Positions 51,721-62,549 of a stretch of 64,000 nucleotides of DNA are shown here, one piece after another. Made by a program: the position numbers and the translations under genes. The notes beneath the pieces were generated by a model, which was not told the origin of the DNA, made no database searches, and worked only from the letters and a program-made list of their open reading frames with translations. The stretch is from Pseudeuparius sepicola (lineage: Eukaryota; Arthropoda; Insecta; Coleoptera; Anthribidae): the NCBI GenBank assembly GCA_963920635.1, contig OY987298.1:130271735-130335734 (forward strand). Direction: 5' to 3'. Every line of letters starts with the position of its first letter. Positions within the stretch are counted from its first letter, which is position 1.

Positions 51721-54700
51721 TGATTAATTGTGTACTATCTCAAATAGTTATTCGTTATTCTATCAATAATTTCGATAGTTTCTGATATATTTACGATAAG
51801 TTCCCATTACGTATTTCAGGACAATACCTACCTACCTGTCAATTATATTGATAAACTGACTGTTCTACATTTCATTATCCACTCTTTCTATTTTCGTTTT
51901 CTCTTTACATTCGAAATTACATTGTATTTTTCCTAAAATAGAAACTACAACCGACCGCACGGAATATTGACTTGGCCAGAATAAAATTAGCACGTAAATG
52001 TCAGTTTATCTATAATGTCATTTATCATCGGGCTGGAAAACTTCCAAAGTAAACACGCCGAAGAGACACCGAATCGCCAGAAAAAAAAAAATGGTCACTT
52101 ATGCGACGAAGCGCTTTGTTATCGACAGACAGGGCAAATAGAAACTTCGGAATTCAAAGTTACGACTTGGGCAACAGCAATAACACAATAATAAAAAGCG
52201 AGTGTTGACGACCCTAAGTTAAAAATGCAAACTATTCCCGTATTCCCACCGATTTGTTTCAGTCGCTATTTTTGTATCGATAGTCAGGTGGTCAGGAGTT
52301 TATTTACAATAATTTTTATTATGTGCGCTTCCCTCAGTGGCGTACCACATTAAAGGCTAGCATTTATATAAAAGTGACAGTGACTATAGTAAACTAGGTA
52401 ATATAAAAGTCCTTAGCTAATTTTGTATCTATTTAATGTTCCTATTTCTGCCATTATTCTGTCTACAGATGGTTTTTATAGACTACCATATTTCCGTCGA
52501 TCACGACTTTCAGTTTTTTTTTAACAAGACCACAATAAATGCATCGAAATAACGTCAAAGTTCTTTTTTTTTTCAAGTTTTCTTTTATTATGCCTAAGGG
52601 AAGACAGCTAAGGCAAACATATTTGGTACAGTTTAGACACACCTAAATGCTATAAATTAAAAATAATTCGGCCTATCTACTTCCACCAGTGCCGGAGGGC
52701 CGGGGGTGAACCCTAATACTTTTTAATAAAAAATGGCACGCCACTGGAAAAGTAATCTTTTGGTCTTCACTACATTTCCCCATAAATTGTAAGAAAAAAA
52801 CTATTTTCGAAAATATACAGTTTTTTCAAAATTTCATTGTGCTTTTTAAATTTTTTAGCAGAAGAAAATCAAAGTAGATCTAGGAAATTTTGCAGACCTT
52901 GATACCCAGCTATTAATTCTGAACAACTTTCCTTAATAATATTTTGTCGTAAAACCCATAAATAAGTAATTTTACTTTTTTTTTATTCCATGTCAGCGGG
53001 GGAATCATGCTTGGCAATCATCAAGACAAAGGCGATTTCTCCTTTTCGGCAATGTCGCCGTTTTTGAGATACATTAACAGATTAAGTAATATCAAAGATG
53101 CAACTAAATATTTCTGGCCAAATGTTTTTTAGAGTCCCTATATGTCAATTCTGAAGCTAGATTCTGAGCGCCTTACTTTCCTGCCGATTTTTAGGTTTTC
53201 AAGAGAAGAAACTAAATTTAGAAAGTGAGTTAGTACTCTTGGTGTCATCGACAATAATATTCTCTGGAAGCACTCTATGTATGCGTGTTCTATTTATTTT
53301 GGTGAACAGGATTTTTTGGTAAGACCACCAAAGAAATTCATTCCGGTTCAAGAAGTAAGTAACTCATGGAGATGAGGAAAATTGAGACATTGTAATTCTC
53401 GATACGACGAAGATAGCCGCATTTCTGGAGCAAATAGAATTAACCGAAGAAATGCAAACAGCAGCAGCAAGTAAACCTGTTAACTGCAGACCACCGCCAT
53501 TGAAGCTTATCAAAGAAGAGCGTAATAATTAGAAATCACTTCATTTGCATTTTAAAGCAAAGATTAAAGTGGTAGAAGTTGAAGTTGCCAAGTTTTCTTT
53601 TGCTTGTATTTTTTAAACAAGCAAAAAGAAAAAAATCTATGGAATAAAACTTAGCTGCCTAAAAATTCAGAAACAGGTATATTTATTTTTCTAGAAAATA
53701 TGTTATTATTATTATTATTAAAAGTATACAAAGAAATAATTATCCCAAGTATAATCAGAGAACATTGTTCTCTGGTATAATATTGTACGAAAATGTACCT
53801 AATTAAAATATTTTTAATGTAGCTATTGTATAAGGTATAATGTACATTCAATAATAATTATATTAGTTCTCTTTATGATGATTAAAATATGTTTTTTTGA
53901 TTAATTTGTATAATTTCTCAACCTAGTTAACTGCTTCGTTTACCGAATGCATTAATTTAAAATTAAAACCAACAAAAATCTTGGACCTATATTGCACTTT
54001 AATAATTTCCATTTTACACAAAATGACAACCAAGATATTACATTATTTATGGAACCCACCCGTATGAATTATTAAAAAATTTTCGCCTCATTTAGGGTTA
54101 AAAATGGCCGCCAAATTATTCCCCCGGTCGGACGTCTCTTTTGCGCAGTATAGGTTGCTATCTCCTTGGAGGAATGAGAAAACGTAGAGTCCCCGCCATA
54201 ACAAGTTCATCATTTTTTGGTTCTACTTCTATCGTCACGTACTCCTTTTTTATAATTTACGTCAGCCCATAAAATTTCTTATTGCGTCGCCACAGATAGA
54301 ATCCAACGTATGTGTGGATCATCTTTCACGGTAAGTTCCTGATGTTTTGTTATAAATAAAACAGAAAGATACGCCTATGGCGCGTGTACGGTAAAAAGAT
54401 ACGTCGTACGCTCGGTCATATTGAGGAGGTTTAAAATTAGTCAGGCCGGCATTTGACACCGCCCGACAGGTGATCGCTCCGAGTATTAAAAATAAAACAA
54501 AAATAAAACATTTCAAACGACACCTACTTAAAAGTGGACCCCCATAGAATTATTATCCATTTAACCGAACTTATAAAGAGTTCCGTTTGGAAATTACACA
54601 AATATTTGCTACAATTATTATTATTTCATTTCGTTACTACGACTTAAACATACTTACGAAATTTTGGAAGCATACCTACCGAGTTTCGAAAGATTTACAA

Positions 54701-55143
54701 AATTAAGAATATTGGTCGTAGAACTGGAGTTCAAGGTAAGGATAAGTAGCGTTATTCTTGGTCTTTAAAATTATTACAATTATAGGTACACCAATCCAAA
54801 AATATAAAATCTTTCCAAAACGTTGATAATAATCAATCAATTTGTAAAGCTGACATAAAGCTAACTGTGTTGATAGGTTGATATACTGGTCGTCCTGACG
54901 AGCTGAAAACTTCATGCCTCGTGCAATAAATATGCACTTTTTGCACTAGTTACACAAATAACTATTTTTTCAGTATAATAGAATTGTGTTTTTCGCATAG
55001 CAAAAAGAGAAACTTTTTCAGGGTATATTAGGTGTCTCAAATAAAGTCCGATTATATCCTTAGTTTTTGAAATGAAACGACCAGCTTAACCAGGATGATG
55101 CAGTTTTCTCTGGAGAATCCGAATCTAGCTTCAGAATTTAGAT
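51721..55143. other. AT-rich interval with no secure gene
   Basis: A 44-codon open stretch at about 53400-53534 (+), with KIAAFLEQIELTEEMQTAAA and a stop at 53532-53534, looks protein-like and follows an AG acceptor-like site, but no family is recognised. A (TTA)n microsatellite lies at about 53702-53721. Confidence 0.35.
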
Positions 55144-55780
55144 ATACAGGGTGTTCTCGAAAAGTTAAGGACAAAAATACAGGTCTGTTTAAGAAGTGCC
55201 ACACGAGAAAATCTTGACAAATATGCATTTTTCTGAAAAAAAAAAAATTGCTAGCTAACTTTGCGCAAAAACCAACTTGAGATCCATGGCCTACTTTCCG
55301 AGATATTTTTCAAAATCCTGAAAATCATGTTTATCAGAATTTGGAAAAAAAACATGGTTTGTTGTGTGCTCTCTTAACACTTTTTTTTTTATTTATAGCT
55401 GTCATGCACACTAGAAAATTTTAAAAATGTGAAAAATGTGCACTATACCGATACCTCGCAAGAAATTTCCAAGATTTCCAATGTAGTATGTTGGGAAAAA
55501 AATACCTAAAACATGAAGGTACAGGATTCGAGGCCACGGCTCGCTACAATAAAATGGGCACATTTTTCGGTGGGTACTAAGAGGGTACCCATTAAACCGT
55601 GGCATTGTATTCTGATAAAGTAGGCTTAAAGCAATAAATGTTGCCCACAAATGACATTGGGAAAATTTTTCGGTAACTCTTGAAACAAAAAAGTTACAAA
55701 CCGAAGAAATTTCGGCAGTTTTAGGGTTTTTCAAAAATATCTCTGAAAGTAGGCCATGGATCTCAAATGTTACAAAAAGT
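55144..55780. repeat. Truncated TACAGGGTG foldback
   Basis: TACAGGGTGTTCTCGAAAAG at about 55144 is a terminus of the recurrent family. GATCCATGGCCTACTTTC with GAGATATTTTTCAAAA near 55275-55315 recurs inverted at about 55720-55765. The right terminus is not found. No coding sequence. Confidence 0.5.
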
Positions 55781-55849
55781 TACCCTATCAAAAAGCAATC
55801 ATTTATTACAAATAAATTTCTCAGAAAAATAAATAGTAAGATTTATCGG

Positions 55850-58030
55850 GGGATTTGTTGGACGAAAATGGTTATTTGTAAAACGCAGGTTTTAATAAAT
55901 GGTGTATTGTGTATAGGCGCTTGTAAGCCTGCCGTGGTTTCAGCACGGCCACAACTGGGCACTCCTCAAGTTGGTGGCGCTCCGATGTCTGTACTTGTTA
56001 ATAATTGATTTAGCGTAACTCCAGCGTAACTAAGAGAGTAGGTAGGTATCTTCAGCGAAATCATCCCTGAAATCATCACCTGATTGGTTAATATTTTAAA
56101 AATTATGTCACTTCATTTGTTCATATTGGCAGGCGTTGAATTCTCGGAGGTAATAAATACCACGAGTGCTTAAAAATTATTTAGATACATAGGCAGAAAA
56201 TTTTAAGAATAAAAACATCAAATCTCTCCAAAACGTTGCATTTTGATAATATAACAACTGTTAAGGTATTTTAGAGCGGATAATTCGGTTGAATTATTGC
56301 AAGGGAGCGGACTAAGAAAAAAAAACAAGGCGAGAGATTTTCGGCTAAGTGTTGTTTACTTGACAATTTCAAAAACCCACTACCGGGCGACAGGTCCGCG
56401 CCGGCATTGTTAACAATGATACATTGTTAGGAAACATATTTGAATTTGAACAACAACTGTTGATACTTAGTGCGGTTGTTTTGACATAACGAAGGATTTT
56501 CACTTTGGTGTTTTCGATTTTTTATATTCGCTTATCAATACAGTACTTGTTCCATTGTTAAAATAATGTATGAGTGAAATTTTCAGCGAAAAAACTTCTC
56601 TGGATACCTATAGGTAACCTCCGAAAAATAGTTAGTGAAGTGGGTAATCAATAGAATATAGGTACGATTTTTGTGATAAAATTGGCCCTAGAGGATTTAT
56701 TAATTTCGTCAAGAACTAGAGGTTTTATAACTTATAATGGTAACAAAGAAGTCTGCTTATTAAAAAAAAAGTGGTTATGAAATACTAAAATCAAAGGTTG
56801 GAGATGACACTTTCCATCAGTAGGTATTCTATACATATACGATTTTTTCTACTGCACGGTTGTAGATAAAATATCCTACATAATAGTAGTAATTTTGCGT
56901 CTATATTGAAAAAAGCTAATTACTCAGGTATAGATATACGTCGAACTTTCAGCGAAATGAAAGAGCGCCGAATATGTTTTGAGTTTTTTTTCTGCAAGCG
57001 CTCGTAATGAAATTGTTCTCAAACAAATTTGGAAATACCCAGCACTCTGAATTCGTAGCTTTTAATCGCTATGGCAATATCAGAAAAACAATTTCAAGTG
57101 GGATTAGTTAAAACCATAGGTGCATGCTGTCAGGATCAGTCGACCGAGGTTGGTAGATTAATTTTTAATTTAAACTTCGTTGACACATGGTTGATGAGCG
57201 CGGTATATAGAGCAGATGAGGGCGAAGTTCGGGACAACTCAATTCAGGGTTGTTACATATTTTTGGAATACAGGACGCGCCTTAGTAAAAAACTATAATA
57301 TTTCCCCGCATATCTTTAGATTTTCAGTTTAATTTTTTTCACCTTGGTTGTACTATGCATAGACCGCGTTCATTGTAGATGCGGTGTTTATAGTTTGTGG
57401 CGGAATTATATACCACGTTTTTTTTCGAATAAAGCGAAATATGACAAGGGGAATCTACTAAACCTCCATTATCTGCCTGCGTGTTGTCTTATTACGTATT
57501 ACCTATACTCACTTTGGTAGGTAGGTAACATCTATAAATTATAGGTACCATTATTCTATATTATGTCTATGGAAAACTTCTCAATACCAGTGTGACTAAG
57601 AATTTCTACTGTCTTTAGCCATTTGCGAAGTGAAATAAATTCTGCACATTAAATAATAAAAGCCCAGAGCGGAGAGAGCAAATCTACATCCGAAATCCAC
57701 GCGATAACGCCCTAAAGCCAGCTGGTGCTTCTATAAATCTAAAATAACCTTCGAGATTTCGTCGGCGAGAACGCCTCTGAATTTTTTTTGTTGGCCCAGC
57801 TTCCCCATCGATCCTATAGAAATTTGAAAGGACAAGATCTGGGCGCAATTTAACTAAAAGCCGACGAAAAATTAAGAGACGCATCGGAGTGATTATGTTA
57901 AAGTTATTTAAATAATCGTGGTGAGATTTTCGTATTTTTCGGTGTGGTTTGCAAAATACTTGTCGAAGTGAATAAAAGAAATGTATTTGGTAGAATCTAC
58001 AGTGTATCCCCGGATAAGTGTTTTAATATA
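55850..58030. other. AT-rich interval, nothing recognised
   Basis: A stretch at about 56055-56150 is an inverted relative of 11500-11600 (ACCTGATTGGTTAATATTTT and neighbours), so another dispersed repeat. No gene found. Confidence 0.4.
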
Positions 58031-58707
58031 GGAAGTGGCTATTTATACGTCCGACGGATACAAACGTCAGTATACGTCTTGCGCTCTCATTGGTCGATTG
58101 AGTCACGTGACACATAACCTTACTTCTACCGTCCGATGGATTATGAATCGGCTTGTTTACTAAGTCGATTGGATGATGTCCGAGATTATTCAGACCTATC
58201 TTGTCTCATTTTATATTGGGTATGCCGTATGCCCTACTTTTTCCGCGATGGGCGCTGCGGAATGAAAAATGAAGTGGTTATTTTATTATTTACAATGATG
58301 TAACCCACCCCCGATTTTCCGCGCCGAATGTCGGGGGGTAGCCAAAATTTCAAGAAAATCGGGGGTGGGTTACAACGCCGAACGTCGCTTCGGGCGAAAA
58401 TACAGGGTACCTACCTAGCCAAAATTTCAAGAAAATCGGGGGTGAGTTACACCATTGGAAATTATTACCACTAATTTTTTCATACGGCAGCGTCTATCCC
58501 CCAAAAAGGAGCAGTGCATACGTTCCGTATTGCAAAGATGCTTGAGAAAAATGCACTTCCGACGTATCTAAATATTAGTTTACTTCGGCTTCGGACTTGT
58601 ACGGAGTTAAATGCACGTCCAAAGAAGTCACGTGACTCAGCCCGCCAATGAGAGCGCAAGACGTATACTGACGTTTGTATCCGTCGGACGTATAAATAGC
58701 CACTTCC
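58031..58707. mobile_element. Mutator-like MITE with 9-bp TSD
   Basis: The ends GGAAGTGGCTATTTATACGT are perfect inverted repeats over 63 bp, and the arms continue with differences to about 85 bp. Exact 9-bp direct repeats TTTAATATA flank it (58022-58030 and 58708-58716). A 9-bp duplication with long TIRs is typical of Mutator-like elements. The interior carries two direct copies of AGCCAAAATTTCAAGAAAAT with CGGGGGTG (about 58333 and 58417) and no transposase. Confidence 0.78.
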
Positions 58708-59125
58708 TTTAATATATTATAGGTAGGTATATACAATGTATCCCGGATAAGAATGAACAGCATGGGGATCTTGCAAACGTTGAGAGATAGAACAACGGTT
58801 AAATGGGAAAAAAGTTGCGCAATTTTGAGGTCAATAAAATGGTACAAACAGATTTCTAATATCTTTTTTCATTTTTGAGTTATTTTGAAAAAAAGAAAAT
58901 TTTGCGATTTCGATTTTATATTTTATGTTTTTCTGAAGTTGTTATCACAGATAGAAAAAAAGGAAAACACTTTCTTATGGCACTTTTTAACGGGCTTTAA
59001 GATGGCGTTTTTAGATTTGTTCTACAACTTTTCGTTTTTGAGAAATCATCTTCAACTTTATTTTTTTAAATACGGACCTGGATTTTTCTTGCAAATTTTG
59101 AAAGCACTTTCCATTGCAAATACCA

Positions 59126-59324
59126 TGATGTATGACACGAATTATGTCACCACCGATCCCGAAGAAGCGCTGACGCTGCACAAGAAGACACCGCCGAAGC
59201 GTCCCCTATAAAAACGGGACTTTGCTATATTGTATACCTCATTCTTATTCTATACTTTGTATTGTAACTTTATGTTCAATAAATAATTTTTTAAAAAGAC
59301 CGCGTTACGCTCCCGACCATTAAC
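59126..59324 (+). repeat. Probable 5' LTR of the gypsy element
   Basis: The start is guessed at TGATGTATGACACG, similar to the TGTGATGTAT-type starts of many insect gypsy LTRs. The end is set just before the primer-site-like sequence. Between them are TATAAAAA at 59207 and AATAAA at 59278, in the order expected for an LTR. The 3' LTR is outside the window, so the borders are not proven. Confidence 0.45.
59207..59214 (+). promoter_or_regulatory. TATA box of the LTR
   Basis: TATAAAAA, about 70 bp upstream of AATAAA and 330 bp upstream of the gag ATG; position fits LTR-driven transcription. Confidence 0.55.
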
Positions 59325-59340
59325 TGTCGCAGTCTTCCGG
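59325..59340 (+). other. Candidate tRNA primer-binding site
   Basis: TGTCGCAGTCTTCCGG resembles the TGGCGCAGTCGG-type primer site used by many insect gypsy elements. The match is imperfect. Confidence 0.35.
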
Positions 59341-59538
59341 ATAATCGAAACGCCGCGTATCGAACGTGCCGCGAGATCGTATCAACGATTGATCGATTAT
59401 CGAACCGTCGCCGGTCATCAGAACAAAATCGTCTGTTTCCCGCACGGACCAATCAGAAGCTTTGGAAGAGGACCACATCGCCGAACCCAGACTTCAGATG
59501 GCCAAAATTGCTCATCTCTTAATGTAAGTGCAATTTTG

Positions 59539-60909
59539 ATGTCTTTTGATAAATTTGTCGAAGATCTTGCCAATTTGTCTTTGTCTTCAAGTGACTCAAA
59601 CGAACTTACTGAAACTGAAATCCAAAATTTTGATCGACCAGAAGTTTTATTCGATAATATTTCTCAAAAATCACAAAAAATGACCACTCCATTCAAACCC
59701 GAATTTTTAAAATGTGTTCCCGAATTTGACGGTAACCCAACCGAATTAAATCGATATTTGACTGTTTGCGAATCAATAGTAAATCAATTTTTTGACACTA
59801 AAAACCCAACATGTTTTCAAAATATTTATCTGATGCATTCTTTAATTGAGAAACTAAGTGGAAATGCTAAACTTATTGTAAATATTCAAACTATCACTTG
59901 CTGGAATGATATCAAGGAAACACTGTATCGTCATTTCGCTGATCAAAGAGACGAAGCTTGTCTCAACAGGGATTTGGTTATGTTGCGACAACAACATAAC
60001 GAAAGACCGCAGCAATTTTATGATAGAATTTTACAACTCCTAAATTTAATTATTAACTATGTTGATATTCACGAAGACACTCAAGAAGCAAAAATTCTCA
60101 AAAGAACCCTTTATAACAATTTAGCTCTCAAAACATTTTTGTCCGGTTTAAAGGAACCACTTGAAACTACCATACGTTGTATGCGCCCCACAAATTTAAA
60201 CGAAGCTTTGCAATTAGTAACTCAAGAAGACAATATAAAATATTTTCAAAATATGACCAGTGCCAGTGATGTTATGAAATCTAAAATAAATGCACCATTT
60301 CCAAAATTACAATTTCAGCTAAATAGCCCTCAAAATTACGTTATTCCCAAATTTCCACCTGTACAATTTAACAATACTCAGCCATGTCGTTTTCCGATGA
60401 ATCCAGGTTTTCCGTCGCAGCCAATCAATATTCAGCCAAAACCAATCGCTAATCAAAGATTCCCGACTAACTCACAAGTATTTGGCAAACCGCAAATGCA
60501 AAATTCACAAAATTCGAATGTGTTCAGACCAAACCAAAATAGACAATTTCCAAAACCAACGCCAATGTCTACCACCACTCACCTAAGTTATAAAAAGCCT
60601 TACCAACCTTCTACGTCCTATCGCCCTTCTACCTCCTATCGCCCTCGTCAACAACCTATTATCGAAGAAATTTACAATACTGAAATCAACGAAGAAAACA
60701 ATGACGATGATCTTTATGATATTTCCAATTTATATGAAACTGAAAATCAATATCAATCTGAAATTTCACATTTTAACGTTCAAGTTGAAACAAATAACGA
60801 ACAAGAAAATTTTGATTACGAAAATCCGCTCGACCATAATGACCACAATGATAGTGACCACAATGACGAAAATTTTCCTATTCCCTGCCACACACTTCCA
60901 ACCACTTAA
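59539..60909 (+). CDS. gag: Gypsy Gag
   Basis: Structural protein of a Ty3/gypsy retrotransposon. The frame is open from 59389, but Met at 59539 (MSFDKFVEDLANLSLS) is the likelier start because upstream residues look like untranslated leader. The protein is about 456 residues. A retroviral-type capsid region follows the start (about 60-230, with WNDIKETLYRHF, LRQQHNERPQQFYDRI, FLSGLKEPLETTIR). After it come a Pro/Gln/Asn-rich stretch with a tandem STSYRP repeat and an acidic, Asp/His-rich tail. No CCHC zinc knuckle is present, as in some gypsy groups (17.6/297-like). It ends in the same place as a -1 frameshift signal and overlaps the open pol frame by 43 nt. No inactivating change seen. Confidence 0.85.
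   Translation: MSFDKFVEDLANLSLSSSDSNELTETEIQNFDRPEVLFDNISQKSQKMTTPFKPEFLKCVPEFDGNPTELNRYLTVCESIVNQFFDTKNPTCFQNIYLMHSLIEKLSGNAKLIVNIQTITCWNDIKETLYRHFADQRDEACLNRDLVMLRQQHNERPQQFYDRILQLLNLIINYVDIHEDTQEAKILKRTLYNNLALKTFLSGLKEPLETTIRCMRPTNLNEALQLVTQEDNIKYFQNMTSASDVMKSKINAPFPKLQFQLNSPQNYVIPKFPPVQFNNTQPCRFPMNPGFPSQPINIQPKPIANQRFPTNSQVFGKPQMQNSQNSNVFRPNQNRQFPKPTPMSTTTHLSYKKPYQPSTSYRPSTSYRPRQQPIIEEIYNTEINEENNDDDLYDISNLYETENQYQSEISHFNVQVETNNEQENFDYENPLDHNDHNDSDHNDENFPIPCHTLPTT
60870..60876 (+). promoter_or_regulatory. -1 ribosomal frameshift heptamer A AAT TTT
   Basis: In the gag frame the bases read A AAT TTT, a canonical X XXY YYZ slippery site. The pol frame (-1) is closed by TGA at 60864-60866 just upstream and open afterwards, so slippage exactly here would join Gag to Pol. 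A downstream stimulatory structure was not analysed. Confidence 0.65.
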
Positions 60910-60911
60910 AA

Positions 60912-62549
60912 ATGCCCTTCTCTGTCCACGACTCCACAATTTCCAATGAAACTCCTTACGATTCGAAACCCATAACTAAAACTCCATTTTTAACTCCTTT
61001 AACCAATCCCCCTAATAGTTTAATGAATCCTTCGAAAGATTTGCCACCTTTACCGGAACCGCCTGACTCGAATTCTATGACTAAAAAACCTGAAATTATT
61101 TCGCTAAATAATTTAGACAAAAGTAAACTTTCCTACATTTATTGGCCCGAAAATAATCTAAAATTATTAATTGACACCGGAGCATCCCGCTCATTTTTGA
61201 ACCCAGATTTAGTTTTCAAAATTTTTTCGAAAAATGTACAGTATGACCCATTTATTATCGTAACCGCTTTGCAAACATCTTCGCACGATCATAGTGTCAT
61301 GATCCCCGCTTCAAAATGTTTTAATCTGCCTGAACCAAGACTATTAAAGTTTTACTTATTCAAATTTCACGAACTTTTTGATGGTTTAATAGGACTAGAC
61401 AATATTTTATTATTGCAATCAAAATTAGACTATGTGGATAAATTTATTGTAACACCCTATACAAAAATTAAAATGTACTTCTATTACACTAAACATAAAA
61501 CGCTAAACCTGATAGCAGTAGCTCCTCGTTGTAAACAAGTTATAAAAATTAAAACTACCGCAGAAAACGGAGATATTGTAATTCCACACCAAAAGGTACA
61601 AGATTGCGAAATCCCAGAGTCGCTGACAACTTCTAAGAACGGTTATGCGATAACTACAATTCTAAACCCGACTGATAAAGAGGTGATGCTAAATTTCTCG
61701 GAACCTTTAGAAGCTGAAATATTTGATCAAAATTGTTTAAAAAATATTGATCTGAATAATTTTAACACTCAAAATTTCGAACCCACACCTAATCTCGATA
61801 TATCAAAACTTAGGCTTGATCATCTAAACGCCGAAGAAAAAGAAGCATTAATTAATTTATTATCTCAATATTCTGATATATTTTACAACGAAAACTCAAC
61901 TTTAACTTTCACTAATAAAATTAAACATCAAATAAAATTAACGGATGAATCACCCATATACACAAAGTCTTATCGTTATCCCTATATTCACAAAAAAGAA
62001 GTCGAAAATCAAATCGAAAAAATGCTTGACCAAAATATCATTCGGCACAGTAGTTCGCCATGGTCATCACCTATTTGGGTTGTGCCCAAAAAGATAGATG
62101 CGACTGGCAAACAAAAGTGGCGTGTTGTAGTGGATTATCGACGTCTTAATGAAAAGACTATCGATGATCGGTACCCACTGCCGAACATTACTGATCTTTT
62201 GGACAAATTGGGTCGTTGCCAGTATTTCAGTACTCTCGACTTAGCAAGCGGCTTCCATCAGATTCAAATGGAAGAAAATGACATCCCAAAAACTGCCTTT
62301 AGTTGTGAAACCGGTCATTATGAATACCTTCGTATGCCATTCGGTTTAAAGAATGCGCCGGCTTCCTTTCAGCGAATAATGGATAATATACTACGGGGTA
62401 TCCAAAACGAAATGTGCCTGGTATATTTGGATGATGTTATAATTTTTTCGACGAGTTTACAAGAGCACATAGATCGTTTAAAATCAGTATTTGATAGATT
62501 TAGAGAGGCAAACTTAAAACTTCAGGTAGATATCCGAATTCTTACGTAA
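60912..62549 (+). CDS. pol: Gypsy Pol, N-terminal part: protease and reverse transcriptase
   Basis: Polyprotein of the gypsy element, numbered from ATG 60912, but probably translated by -1 frameshift from gag. The aspartic protease signature IDTGAS is at residues 87-92, with a distal GLIGLDNIL near 158-166. The RT spans about 345-545: WRVVVDYRRLN (about 403-413), TLDLASGFHQI (441-451), RMPFGLKNAPASFQ (474-487) and the catalytic YLDD at 505-508. The frame then breaks at about 62530 with an indel (net two bases lost or one gained) and stops at 62549, whereas RNase H and integrase continue in the next frame. The stop therefore looks like a defect and this copy is probably inactive. Up to that point all catalytic residues are present. 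Confidence 0.85.
   Translation: MPFSVHDSTISNETPYDSKPITKTPFLTPLTNPPNSLMNPSKDLPPLPEPPDSNSMTKKPEIISLNNLDKSKLSYIYWPENNLKLLIDTGASRSFLNPDLVFKIFSKNVQYDPFIIVTALQTSSHDHSVMIPASKCFNLPEPRLLKFYLFKFHELFDGLIGLDNILLLQSKLDYVDKFIVTPYTKIKMYFYYTKHKTLNLIAVAPRCKQVIKIKTTAENGDIVIPHQKVQDCEIPESLTTSKNGYAITTILNPTDKEVMLNFSEPLEAEIFDQNCLKNIDLNNFNTQNFEPTPNLDISKLRLDHLNAEEKEALINLLSQYSDIFYNENSTLTFTNKIKHQIKLTDESPIYTKSYRYPYIHKKEVENQIEKMLDQNIIRHSSSPWSSPIWVVPKKIDATGKQKWRVVVDYRRLNEKTIDDRYPLPNITDLLDKLGRCQYFSTLDLASGFHQIQMEENDIPKTAFSCETGHYEYLRMPFGLKNAPASFQRIMDNILRGIQNEMCLVYLDDVIIFSTSLQEHIDRLKSVFDRFREANLKLQVDIRILT

Noticed and set aside
52335..52746. CAGTGGCGTACCAC and ATGGCACGCCACTG as the ends of another hAT
   Set aside because: The ends are plausible, but the flanking 8 bases (GCTTCCCT and GAAAAGTA) do not match, so a single element could not be shown.
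58885..59211. 108-codon frame upstream of gag as a gene
   Set aside because: It overlaps the presumed LTR, ends in the LTR U3/R region and is of low complexity (Phe, Leu, Lys).
60701..60949. 82-codon frame overlapping gag/pol
   Set aside because: Lies in a third frame of the gag tail and is composed of Met/Ile/Thr runs caused by the AT-rich repeats there.
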